From the NCBI GenBank assembly GCA_003388545.1, contig QQVI01000008.1:1-40702 (forward strand): a stretch of DNA of 40,702 nt, given 5' to 3'. The notes beneath the pieces were generated by a model. That model was not told where the DNA came from, made no database searches, and worked only from the letters and a program-made list of their open reading frames with translations. A program made the translations under genes and the position numbers. This document shows positions 24,301 through 32,195 of this stretch, piece after piece. Within the stretch, counting starts at the first letter, position 1; each line of letters begins with the position of its first letter. The DNA comes from Actinomycetota bacterium. Its GTDB lineage: Bacteria; Actinomycetota; Acidimicrobiia; Spongiisociales; ZC4RG35.

Positions 24301-27300
24301 GTCTGCTTCGGTCGCCAGGGCACGGGCGTACGCCTGCAACGTGGGTGACTGCACGAGGGTACCGTTGACCCATCGCTCGGCGGCCTCGAAGAACTCTCGA
24401 GACAGGGCGCCCCGAGTACCTCTCGGATTTGTAACCACATCCCACGCAGAATCACGCAACGCAACGAGGTTGCCCATCTCGCGGCCGTACTGGGTGCCGG
24501 CCGATGAGCCGCCCCGCCGGCCGATGAACGACCCCGTGGCCGCAAGGGAGCGGCCGATCTGGCCGGTGCTGGAGTAGAACCGCAGCACTTCGTCGAGGTG
24601 TGCCTTGAATGGAGTGACGGCGTTGAGCAGTACCGAGGCGGAGAACACGTACTGCATGTTGTTGAGCGTCTTCTGCACCGCCTGGTTTTTGAGAACGCTT
24701 CTCACTGCGCTGAACTTGTCGCCACCGAGGGCGCCGTACGCCACAAGTTCCATCGGTGACACGGGGAGCACGGCCTCCCGAGCTGCCGCACCGAGACCGG
24801 CACGGGCAGCGTCAGTGGCGTCTTCACCGAACGGCGCCAAGTTGAGGAACGGCCGCTCCTGGCCGACGCCTGTCCGTGCGAAGTCGCTGACGAGATCCCA
24901 GGCCCGCCGACCGTTCTCGAGGACGGGGATACCGAGGTCGTCGGCCCAGTCGTCCATGAATGAATCGACCCAGTTGCGCAGTAGGTTCCGATCTCCCGCT
25001 GATTGTGCAAAATCGAGTTCGTGTTTGAGGGAGAGGGCTTCCCTTCGGAGGGCCGCTTCGTCGAGGGCGAGCCGCTCGAACGTCGTCTCCCCTTCTGCCA
25101 GCAGGTCATCGATGCTCTGCTTCGCCTTCGTCAGTTGGTCGACCACAGCCTGGTCGAAGTCTGCGGTGCCGGCCAACGCCTGCTGGCGAAAGATGGCTTG
25201 GCGGAGGGCTGCCTGCTCTTTGCGCAGCATCGGGACCTGTGTGGCGTCGGCGGCCTGTCGGACAGCGCGGGTCGCCCGACTCACCGACTCGGAACGGGCC
25301 GTGACGGCGGCGACGAGATCCGCCGAGTCGCCCCGGAAGGCTTTCCACACGTTGACGAGCTCGTCCATAACTCCACGGAACTTGTCCGCCTGGGTGGGGA
25401 ACCGGGTCGTAACGAGTCGAATAGCATCGTCGAGGAAGAAGGCGTCGTCGGTACGGATAGCCCGATGCGTGCTCGACTTGGTAAGCATGGTCGCCACCTT
25501 CTCGACGGCGGCGTTGTCTGCGATGTCCATGTTTGCCAGGAACTTCGAGAGGCCCTGTACGCCTTGCCGGAGCGGAATGGCGGCCGGGCCGGTTGGTACC
25601 CAGAACCCACCGTTGGCGGGGGTGTTGGCAACGAGCGTGTCGAGGACCTCTTTCGTGGCGGCTTTGCGTGCCGCCAGGTCCGTGAACTCATCGCCGCCGA
25701 TCTGCCACAGCCGCACAAGGGCATCGGGCGACAGCCCCGTGCCGAACAGTTCAACCATTTGCGGGTTGGAACCGTCTACGAGGTTGCGGGCCAGGGACCG
25801 GAGCTCGTTGCGCCCATACACCCATTGCTGTGCCAGCGCCGGGTCATTCATGGCACGGGTCAAGGCTCGCCACCCGGCTTTGCCGCCAGGGGTTGCCCAC
25901 GTCAACGGGTCGAAGATGATGGACCCGCCAATGTCGACCCATTGAGCTGCGGCCGACTCCGGATCCATGTCGTAGAACTGTGAGACGGTCTTGTTGTCGA
26001 GGGCTTCGCCAACGGCGTTCGTGACGATCGTCACCGGGTTGATGGGTCCGTCGCCGGTTACGGCTTCGGCAATCCCCGCGGTGGCGTCAAGGAAGAATAC
26101 GCCGATGCCATGGGCGACACGATCCCACGCCTCAAAGATCGCCATGGCGCGGGGGAGAGCTATGTCTTCGACAAGGGTGCCGAGCACAGTGCGGTCATCT
26201 TCGAGTTCACGGAACTTCCGCAACGCCTCCTCAGAATCCAACTCCCCCAACAGAGATTCTTTGAGCGTGACCTTGTCAGCTTCGGGCAGGGCTGCCCAGG
26301 CGTCCATCGCCATGACCAGGGCATTTCCCTGAGAAGACCCCTCGCCGATGAACTGGGTGGCGACCGCGGCGATGATGGCCTCATCGGAGGCGGCCGCTTT
26401 GTGCGCCCCCGCAAGCGAATCAAGGTACTGCTGTTCCCGGCCAGCAGCCTGAGCGTCGAGTATCTGCTCTGTGTTGGTGATGCCGAACGCCTGCCGCATG
26501 ATCTCGTTCGTGACCACCTCATACGCCGGTCGGGCCCCGTGATCCTCGGTCCAGCGCAGCAGGTCGCCGGCCTGCTCGGTGATGGCGCCCCACACGGTCT
26601 GCGGGCCGGGCAGCTCGTCGGAGTCCTCGTCGATGGTGTGTGCCAGACCGGAGCGGGCCATGATGTACGCCCGCACCACGTCGGCGTGATCGGCGATCGT
26701 GGTGTTCGGGTCGAGGCGGATGAGGGCGCGGAACGTGGGACCGTCGGTGGCTTCGGAGACCGCCAAGGCCAAATCTGCACCTTGGGTGGCCCACACGACT
26801 CCGCGTCCCTCAATCTCTTCCAGGGCACGCACCTGTTCGATCGGGAGGGCCTCGATGCCTTCCACTGTTGACCCGTTGACTTCGATGCCGAAGTTCCCGA
26901 CCGCTGCTGGGGTGACGTTCAGTGACGTCGCTTCCCAGGCCCCACGTAGCACCTCGGCGTCGTTGAGGAGCTGCCCGGCTGTCAAGACCTGGCCGTACTG
27001 GCGGGCATACGTTTCGTGCATCGCCCGGTATAGGGCCTCCTGCGGCGGTGTCTCGTCACCGGCCGCAGTTACCATGGTTTGCTCGAGGTACTGCTCGTTC
27101 GCGAGCCCCAGGGCCCGTTGCGGATCTATCGACAGCATCGTGAGGAGCTCGGGGCTGCCGTCGTAATACGCCTCAGCGAACCGGTTGACGAACTTGGCGG
27201 TGCGGTCCTCGTCGCCGATCAGCGACGGATCCATCAAGTACAAGCTCGCCTGGATCATCTGGAAATCGGAGGTAGTGAGCGGTGTCGACGGCGCCGGGCC

Positions 27301-27474
27301 GAGCGGTGTCGGCCGCACCGGGGGTGCATACGGTGCGATCGTCGTCTGGAAAGGTGATGGTTCCGGTTCGGTGATGACGTCCGAGATGGGCGACGTCGAC
27401 GGGACTCCAGTGACTTCTTCTTCGAGGTCGAGTTCGCCGGGCACACCCGTTACGGCGAACTCTCTATCGGTCAC
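21349..27474 (-). CDS. Giant internal virion protein with C-terminal SNase-like domain
   Basis: 2041 aa from GTG 27474 (GGAG five bases upstream, GTGA overlap). It is mostly helical without membrane spans, with coiled segments around 700-860 (LRKEQAALRQAIFRQQALAG, EAALRREALSLKHELDFAQS). The last 130 residues match staphylococcal nuclease: VIDGDTL (D1915, D1917), FRLLGLNAPE (R1932, E1940) and DRERVFAWLYVDG (R1992). These align with the D19/D21, R35, E43 and R87 residues of the enzyme, so both arginines and the glutamate are kept; D40 is Asn. Size and place in a short-tailed phage suggest an ejected virion protein. A nuclease tail might degrade host DNA or act at the entry site. Confidence 0.75.
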   Translation of the reverse strand: MTDREFAVTGVPGELDLEEEVTGVPSTSPISDVITEPEPSPFQTTIAPYAPPVRPTPLGPAPSTPLTTSDFQMIQASLYLMDPSLIGDEDRTAKFVNRFAEAYYDGSPELLTMLSIDPQRALGLANEQYLEQTMVTAAGDETPPQEALYRAMHETYARQYGQVLTAGQLLNDAEVLRGAWEATSLNVTPAAVGNFGIEVNGSTVEGIEALPIEQVRALEEIEGRGVVWATQGADLALAVSEATDGPTFRALIRLDPNTTIADHADVVRAYIMARSGLAHTIDEDSDELPGPQTVWGAITEQAGDLLRWTEDHGARPAYEVVTNEIMRQAFGITNTEQILDAQAAGREQQYLDSLAGAHKAAASDEAIIAAVATQFIGEGSSQGNALVMAMDAWAALPEADKVTLKESLLGELDSEEALRKFRELEDDRTVLGTLVEDIALPRAMAIFEAWDRVAHGIGVFFLDATAGIAEAVTGDGPINPVTIVTNAVGEALDNKTVSQFYDMDPESAAAQWVDIGGSIIFDPLTWATPGGKAGWRALTRAMNDPALAQQWVYGRNELRSLARNLVDGSNPQMVELFGTGLSPDALVRLWQIGGDEFTDLAARKAATKEVLDTLVANTPANGGFWVPTGPAAIPLRQGVQGLSKFLANMDIADNAAVEKVATMLTKSSTHRAIRTDDAFFLDDAIRLVTTRFPTQADKFRGVMDELVNVWKAFRGDSADLVAAVTARSESVSRATRAVRQAADATQVPMLRKEQAALRQAIFRQQALAGTADFDQAVVDQLTKAKQSIDDLLAEGETTFERLALDEAALRREALSLKHELDFAQSAGDRNLLRNWVDSFMDDWADDLGIPVLENGRRAWDLVSDFARTGVGQERPFLNLAPFGEDATDAARAGLGAAAREAVLPVSPMELVAYGALGGDKFSAVRSVLKNQAVQKTLNNMQYVFSASVLLNAVTPFKAHLDEVLRFYSSTGQIGRSLAATGSFIGRRGGSSAGTQYGREMGNLVALRDSAWDVVTNPRGTRGALSREFFEAAERWVNGTLVQSPTLQAYARALATEADEASAVAAFAQWFEESGRQTLRRIRPNGDEVDARFVWDTIQNSLGVLRADAVRNGDELVEAILKAAANNEQITNHGLINAIGRVPAQVQSRDSVFGKLFNVMFGGPGARRGAVFFDHYRESYMAMHANRADLLDEAALLRGGFAESPEAARAMIAAGRTSPDVQSVLSAQNLVLRSDLEDAATRWAAQRADDLMFSVAASSVFGRRSTRLWPFGRATIDFVDYWFRQLSAPTQIRFGRTVKDVPGVPLNLRILSRMSKVTTLDDDPETFGDQPRTPTWLANTFTFFPTSLDEQMVINNVPSLGPLPTWLINWLPEDDPRRRAVEVINPAGDVFADYTNDDVMSGFSHLVDALLPTSGRSIRSNAAAMAAYVAAISGQFEPTEVSRIFNAIVAESEPPFLRDNLALLEAEWFAETSSLGVPNAFAFNPSIQGESIPVAALEVMMEEAMRSGYQRNILNQLQRNIGGPTQYGSDAQYATLYAGVRDVIDAWEEAGWVTPGLADDFRLTALEVAPALDDDERVDPSKLNAFADVASDIINLPGIPDLEKAKLFIDHPELLANLASSWEVVPELVPDEWAHAVSGTRVVAPFGPARDEVFAAGRDGGWVVLRDNSDVFFDRHARAARFAADYIRGVWEEAVPIPWSKGRLNQTEAGSVVTIPADWEHFDRLARIGVNFPDVWRNEDGSVTTTLGELREHLGAQQDRFDLDVSLPTAVAAKLSNLSAPASSQAIADAAEAHGWTGIEWTPQSDVNFYGPGLVEDIQEQNRLAKKLFGWDNPSEWENVTLDNGAEFNADEVKEWFRQRFRVSVLLNPNFTVGDYNRHFARDYGDLNWEAPEPPPVAELSNAVTTEDANEISVIDGDTLVAHAADGTPLYFRLLGLNAPEQGQAGYGEASITLRRLLDQAGTITIGQFQPELFGTTQEFRTQDAGIVVDRERVFAWLYVDGVPIYDPSVFTATNPRGTPGVESEVPDYFGYLNAQVEGEVS

Positions 27475-27797
27475 AGGTACTCCGAGAGGACTCTCCCGAT
27501 CTCAGCGAGAAGCGGGTTGTTGGACCCGAGCGCCTTCTGTCGGAACGACTGGATCGGCGACTGGACGGGGGTCAGCCCGCCGTTGGCCGTGATTCCGGGG
27601 GGGCCGGGCGGTTTGCGGTTCGCGAGGGCGTCAAAAGAAGGCCGGCGACGAGAAACAGGTCGACGTGCTTCCGGCAGTACGCCAGGTGCTTCACTTGGGC
27701 TTGTGGAAGTCGGCAATCCGGCGCGACGCATGGCTTGGACTGTTCGCTGTCGTTCACCGTGGGGTAGCCCCTTTGGGACGAGGTCCTCGGCGGCCAT
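27471..27797 (-). CDS. Hypothetical protein with alternating coding signal
   Basis: 108 aa if read straight through from ATG 27797 (AGGGA seven bases upstream) to a GTGA overlap with the giant gene. The C-terminal part (LTPVQSPIQSFRQKALGSNN, then PLLAEIGRVLSEYL) and the first dozen codons have the high-GC third positions of neighbouring genes. The middle, about 27755 to 27640, does not; there the overlapping frame 27572-27757 looks coding. So this may be a gene broken by two small indels, or two overlapping genes. Position suggests a minor head protein. Confidence 0.45.
   Translation of the reverse strand: MAAEDLVPKGLPHGERQRTVQAMRRAGLPTSTSPSEAPGVLPEARRPVSRRRPSFDALANRKPPGPPGITANGGLTPVQSPIQSFRQKALGSNNPLLAEIGRVLSEYL
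27572..27757 (-). CDS. Possible zinc-knuckle ORF overlapping 27471-27797
   Basis: 61 aa from GTG 27757, with AAGGGG about nine bases upstream. Residues 10-31 (CVAPDCRLPQ, then YCRKH) form C-x4-C-x12-C-x2-H, a motif I recall from many small phage proteins and HNH enzymes. Third codon positions are GC-rich in the first 40 codons, unlike the longer frame over the same bases. It may be a real overlapping gene or the true middle of one frameshifted gene. Confidence 0.45.
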   Translation of the reverse strand: MNDSEQSKPCVAPDCRLPQAQVKHLAYCRKHVDLFLVAGLLLTPSRTANRPAPPESRPTAG

Positions 27798-27800
27798 GTT

Positions 27801-28172
27801 CTAGTCCCTGTTCAGGAAGCGGGTGATGAGCCCTGGATTTTCGTTTGAGGTGGCACTCGTGGTGTTCTCTGGCTCGTCGCCGAGCGGTGGTCGCTTCTTC
27901 TCGGCGTTGTCGGCTTCGCGGGCTGCGGTGGCGTCGTCCGGGTCGACCACGCCGCCGTCGACGAGCAGGCCCTGCTCGAAGGCGCCGTCGAGGCCGATCC
28001 ACAGTTGGAAATGCCGCTCAAGCACGGTGGCATCGCCGGCCTCGTCGAACCGGATCGTGTAAGCGAACCCGTGCGGTGTCCAGCCCTGGTTGGCCCAGCG
28101 GGTCGTGGTGAGTGTGACGAACGGTTCGTCGAGTTCGGGTCCCATCGGGGGGCGAACAACTGGCTTGCCCAT
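27801..28172 (-). CDS. Hypothetical protein after portal, 123 aa
   Basis: ATG 28172 has GGAGAAA six bases upstream. The first two thirds are beta-rich (EPFVTLTTTRWANQGWTPHG, TVLERHFQLWIGLDGAFEQG); the C-terminal third is acidic and disordered (DDATAAREADNAEKKRPP). No family recognised. It lies just after the portal gene and likely encodes a small virion or assembly protein. Confidence 0.65.
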   Translation of the reverse strand: MGKPVVRPPMGPELDEPFVTLTTTRWANQGWTPHGFAYTIRFDEAGDATVLERHFQLWIGLDGAFEQGLLVDGGVVDPDDATAAREADNAEKKRPPLGDEPENTTSATSNENPGLITRFLNRD

Positions 28173-28184
28173 GTGGTGTTTCTC

Positions 28185-30053
28185 CTATGTTGCGGTGCCG
28201 CCTGGGGCGACCTCTGCGTTGAGTCGACTGATGTTGGCCGGAAGAGCGTTCTGGAGTCCGGGGGAGACACCGGGGATACCGCCCGACTGGAGCGATTGTA
28301 TCGCACCGAGGGCGTCAAATGGGGCACCTCCCGCTTCGGCCTGCTGCGCCGCCTGCCGTTCCGCCACGACCTGGGCGTCACGGAGCGCCTTCAACACGGC
28401 ACCACGGGTGGTGGTGTCGTCCGAATCGATGGCGTCGAGGAACTCGAGCACGGCCGGGTCCTGCTGGGTGAGCTGCAACGGCAGGACCTGCTGGATGTAG
28501 ATGTCGGTGAGCTGTTCGATGAGGATGTCCCGCTCGGTGGCGAGGGCGTCACGGCCACGCCGCTCAATGAACTGACGCCGAGACATGGTGCCCTGGCCGA
28601 GCTCGGTGGCGTCCTGCACCAACTGGTTCTGGCGGTCCAGCCCGGCGTTCTCACCGTACGACACGATGAGGCGGTAGTCACCGTTGATGTCGGTGCCTGG
28701 GTTGTAGTTCTCGGACCACTGCTTGTCACCCTCAACCCCGTCGATGCGTTTCTGTCCCACCTCTGGGGTACAGTGGATTTCGTCGAGCGCCGCGGTGCGG
28801 GCCGTGATCTCTTGGAGTCCGAAAGCAATGTCGCCCTGGGCGGTGGCGAGCTCCACGTTGAAGGTGCCAGCCAGCGCCACAACACCTTTCGCTGACACAA
28901 TGGATGCGTCCGGGTTGCCGGACCGTTGTGGCGGCCACGCTGCCTGTCGGCGGGCCGTGTCCTGCATGGCGGCGACGGTTTGCTGGGCCTCGAAGTTGAC
29001 CGGCGGCCGGTCCCGCTCAATGCGTGCGGTGCCTTCCCCGGTGCCTTCCAGTACAGCGCCCGGACCGTACTTGTGAGGGTCTTTGATGTTCTCGAGTACT
29101 GTGGGGGCGTAGATCGACATGTCGATGTCGTCGAGGAGGCGCGCCATGATGTTCTGCGCAACCCTCAACGTCGGGATGACGTCCTCGAGGGCACCCCGGT
29201 ACTCGCCGTCATGGGTGGCGCGCTTCGTTTCCACCACCGGACACACTCCGAGCTGGTGCTTCACGGGATCGGCGAGCCAGCCGATCACTTGACCCTCACC
29301 CCCTACTTGAGGTTGAATCTGCATGAAACGGTTGCGTTGATCGAATGTGATGTGGTCAACGCTGGTGCCGATGGCTACGGCCCAGTGGGTCTTGTCGAAG
29401 AACCACAGCTCCTCAACAAGCTCCCGGTCCGCCTCCTTACCCTTGAGTGGAAGTTGAGACTCGATCGCCTTGATGTTGGGGTGGTTGAGGCCGTACTCCT
29501 TCTTCATGGCACCGAGCGGCCGCTTCCGAGCCACGAGGATCTCCGTCAAAGAGCCGAGCGAGTCATGTGACAGCGGGTAGGCGAACATGGGGTGCATCCG
29601 CATGAAGAACGGGAACCGCTCGCCGGGCGAGGTGAGGCGAGGTTCGGTGGCGTGGATCCAGTTGGCCCACGGCACCGTGTAAGCGGCCCCTGCGTTGAAC
29701 CAGTCGAAGTACAGGGTTTGGATCGTCTTCTCGAGGCGGCTGCGGGTCCAGTACGACTCGAAGATGCGGCGCCGCTTCTCGGCGGAGCGTTCCCCACGGT
29801 CCTGCCGTGTGCCCCTCGCGGGGAACGTCCGCATCTGTGGCAGCGCCGACGCTGCGGAATAGACCTTGTCTTGCAACGAACCTGAGTAGATGTTCTCGAC
29901 GAGCGGGTCGGAGTGTTCGACAGTGTCGTCGTCCCAAAGCACCTGCCAGTTCCCCGCCCCGGTGGCGTTGTTTATGGCAATCTGCTTCTTCCACGCCTGA
30001 TGCTGACGTGCGCCGTGCTGTCTGGCTTCGGAAATGTCTGCGGTTGTGGGCAC
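28185..30053 (-). CDS. Portal protein
   Basis: 622 aa from GTG 30053, starting directly after the terminase stop with GGAG eight bases upstream. The layout fits large portals: an N-terminal helical region (RIFESYWTRSRLEKTIQTLY), beta-rich wing (FFMRMHPMFAYPLSHDSLGS), a stem/clip stretch with VIPTLRVAQNIMARLLDDID, and a helical Ala/Gln-rich C-terminus (KALRDAQVVAERQAAQQAEA). It should form the dodecameric ring at the head vertex through which the terminase packs DNA. Order terminase-portal is standard. Confidence 0.85.
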   Translation of the reverse strand: MPTTADISEARQHGARQHQAWKKQIAINNATGAGNWQVLWDDDTVEHSDPLVENIYSGSLQDKVYSAASALPQMRTFPARGTRQDRGERSAEKRRRIFESYWTRSRLEKTIQTLYFDWFNAGAAYTVPWANWIHATEPRLTSPGERFPFFMRMHPMFAYPLSHDSLGSLTEILVARKRPLGAMKKEYGLNHPNIKAIESQLPLKGKEADRELVEELWFFDKTHWAVAIGTSVDHITFDQRNRFMQIQPQVGGEGQVIGWLADPVKHQLGVCPVVETKRATHDGEYRGALEDVIPTLRVAQNIMARLLDDIDMSIYAPTVLENIKDPHKYGPGAVLEGTGEGTARIERDRPPVNFEAQQTVAAMQDTARRQAAWPPQRSGNPDASIVSAKGVVALAGTFNVELATAQGDIAFGLQEITARTAALDEIHCTPEVGQKRIDGVEGDKQWSENYNPGTDINGDYRLIVSYGENAGLDRQNQLVQDATELGQGTMSRRQFIERRGRDALATERDILIEQLTDIYIQQVLPLQLTQQDPAVLEFLDAIDSDDTTTRGAVLKALRDAQVVAERQAAQQAEAGGAPFDALGAIQSLQSGGIPGVSPGLQNALPANISRLNAEVAPGGTAT

Positions 30054-32195
30054 TTACTGTTCTCCACTCGCCAACAACAGGGCGACGTCGGTCATCTTCG
30101 GCTGCTCGTGGCGCAAAGGATACTGGTCTTCGCCGGTTCTTTCTGCTATTTGTCGCCGCCGCATCCGTTCCCACTTCTTGCGAACGCTCTGAGGCACCGG
30201 ACTGCGAACGTCGACCTTGGCGCCCGACGCACCTTCGAGGAAGTCGTACGCTTTGATGGAGCATACCCATGTCGCCAGCGCCGGGTCATCGGGCTGATGG
30301 CCTTTCTGGCCGGGACGGGAGCGGCCCTCAGCGTGGGAGCGGGCGTCGAAGTTCTTGAAGAACTCGAACAGACGTTCGGACTTCTTGCGGTCCTCGGCGG
30401 TCATGGCCGGAAGTCGCAACACACCGGAGCGCATCAGGAACGACATGGCCGACACCGACAAGTGGCCGCGGGACCGGTTACCGGCGTGCGTCTGATGCCG
30501 GTACAGCGACGTGGCGAAATCGGTGAACGCCTCTTTGATGATGGAGTCGTCGAGCACAGCCGATTCCTTGTTGACCTCATAGGCGTACCACAGCGGCCGG
30601 AACCGCTCCAGCGGCCACAAGATCAGCTTCGACTTGATGCCCTGAATGCCGAGTCGTTCCCCGAAGAACCAGTCGATAACCGTCATCGTTCCCATCGAAC
30701 GGTCAACGGCCATAGCTGTCCACGCTGCGCCGCCAACACGAGCCGGATCGGCGCCGACAAAGGTGACTTCCGAGGGGTTCCACACACCATAGGTGCGGGT
30801 CTCGTCGAGCGCTTTCTCGAGCACGGCGTCATTGAAGTCTCCCGTCATGTCTTCGGGTGGGTTCTGTTCGTAGGACGAGGCCCAAATGTCAGTGCCCTTG
30901 AGGTCCTCTTTGATGTCGAGGAGCCCGTCGACACGTTCCGCACCCTGCTCGGCGAGCTCGTCCTGTTCGGCAATGGTGAGGTTGCCGATCTCGATGCGTT
31001 TCCCGATCTTCTCGCCCTTCTCGGGGGGCATTTGGAAGTAGGACCGCAACGGGAACTCCTCGGGCCAGTACGACTCCATCTCCCCGTCTTCGTTGTAGAC
31101 GATCGGCGGGATGATGACTGTGGCGGTGCCGTTGGCGTACTTCGTGTACCAGCCTTCTTGCTTCACCACGGGGGCCTCGCCGATGTACTGCTGCATGAGC
31201 CGCTCGTAGTTGTCGCCCTTCTTGATGCGGGTACCGAGGAACACCATGCGGCCACGGGTATCGAGCCGGGACCGGGCGGTACCGAGAATGAACTGGAACT
31301 GGTCTTCCATCACGGTCGGTGACGTCTGATTCTCCCGCGTGAAGGCATCGGAGATCACCATCAGATCGACACGGGCACCGTACAGCGCACCACCGAGGCC
31401 AGTGGCCCACAGGTTCGGTTCGGCCTCGTCGGTGGTGCCCCGAATGAAGTACTTCTCGTTCTTCGTCCAGGTGGTTTTGCGCACCGAGTTGCCGTCAGTG
31501 TCGACCATGCCCCTTGCCCATTTGAACGGTCCGAAGTCCTCAATCAACGAACCTGTTGGGACTTGCGACGTGGAACCCAGTGGTGCGGTGCGGTACGTCT
31601 TCGGGTCCGTCAGGTACGGGTCGAGACGCTCTTCGATACGGCGGCCGGCGAAGCGTTCCGATTCCATGATCCAGGCGACACGGAGCCCCTGGTCGTAACA
31701 GGTTTCTCGAGCGACGATGTCGAGCGCCGAGGTGTCTTTCCCCATGCCGGGGGGGCCGAGCATGAAGATCCGCTTGTTGGTCTTGTCCTCGAAAGCGTCG
31801 ACGAGTGCCTGGTGGTGGCGGGGGGTGCCACGTCCGGTGTAGTGGCGGCGCCACTCGGCGAACGGCAGGCGCTCCACTTCTTCGTGGTCGAGCTTGACGA
31901 CGTCGGTGTCACGGGCACGGGCCAGCGCTTTGCGCCGGTTCTGGAGGAACTGCTTGGCCTTCTTGTACTGCTTGGCGAAATCCGGGTCTTCCCGGTTCCA
32001 CTTCTGCACGGTGACTTCGGCTACGCCGGCCGCTTTGGCTGCCTCGGCAACAGAGGTGATCTTGGGATCGTCTTGGATAGCGTTGAGGACCCGCATTTGG
32101 TTGGCGATGCGGCGCCGGACCCGCCCATCGAGGAGGTCGCCGTCGGGTTTGCGTTCCCGTTCCCAAAAGTCCTTGTCGGGTGCGTTGCCGCCCAT
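30054..32195 (-). CDS. Terminase large subunit with N-terminal HTH
   Basis: 713 aa. ATG 32195 (AGGGA upstream, TAATG overlap) is the start; longer upstream frame is non-coding. Residues about 44-85 (ITSVAEAAKAAGVAEVTVQK, then WNREDPDFAKQYKKAKQF) are a helix-turn-helix of the type found in small terminase subunits. The ATPase follows: Walker A G147-PPGMGKDT and Walker B D277-LMVISD283. The nuclease part has VGADPARVGG (first Asp), a Glu in YEVNKESAV and DDPALATW near the end. No separate small subunit was found nearby. The enzyme cuts and pumps DNA into the head. Confidence 0.85.
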   Translation of the reverse strand: MGGNAPDKDFWERERKPDGDLLDGRVRRRIANQMRVLNAIQDDPKITSVAEAAKAAGVAEVTVQKWNREDPDFAKQYKKAKQFLQNRRKALARARDTDVVKLDHEEVERLPFAEWRRHYTGRGTPRHHQALVDAFEDKTNKRIFMLGPPGMGKDTSALDIVARETCYDQGLRVAWIMESERFAGRRIEERLDPYLTDPKTYRTAPLGSTSQVPTGSLIEDFGPFKWARGMVDTDGNSVRKTTWTKNEKYFIRGTTDEAEPNLWATGLGGALYGARVDLMVISDAFTRENQTSPTVMEDQFQFILGTARSRLDTRGRMVFLGTRIKKGDNYERLMQQYIGEAPVVKQEGWYTKYANGTATVIIPPIVYNEDGEMESYWPEEFPLRSYFQMPPEKGEKIGKRIEIGNLTIAEQDELAEQGAERVDGLLDIKEDLKGTDIWASSYEQNPPEDMTGDFNDAVLEKALDETRTYGVWNPSEVTFVGADPARVGGAAWTAMAVDRSMGTMTVIDWFFGERLGIQGIKSKLILWPLERFRPLWYAYEVNKESAVLDDSIIKEAFTDFATSLYRHQTHAGNRSRGHLSVSAMSFLMRSGVLRLPAMTAEDRKKSERLFEFFKNFDARSHAEGRSRPGQKGHQPDDPALATWVCSIKAYDFLEGASGAKVDVRSPVPQSVRKKWERMRRRQIAERTGEDQYPLRHEQPKMTDVALLLASGEQ

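Noticed and set aside
24605-25945. 446-aa plus-strand frame opposite the giant virion gene
   Set aside because: Ser/Arg/Ala-rich composition typical of an antisense shadow in GC-rich DNA, with the minus-strand gene continuous over it.
21349-27474. Virion RNA polymerase (N4-like) for the giant protein
   Set aside because: No T7/N4 polymerase motifs (catalytic Asp motifs or the R-K-Y helix) were seen; the only recognisable domain is the SNase-like end.
29913-31322. 469-aa plus-strand frame opposite terminase and portal
   Set aside because: It is antisense to clear Walker motifs and portal sequence; no domains or ribosome site.
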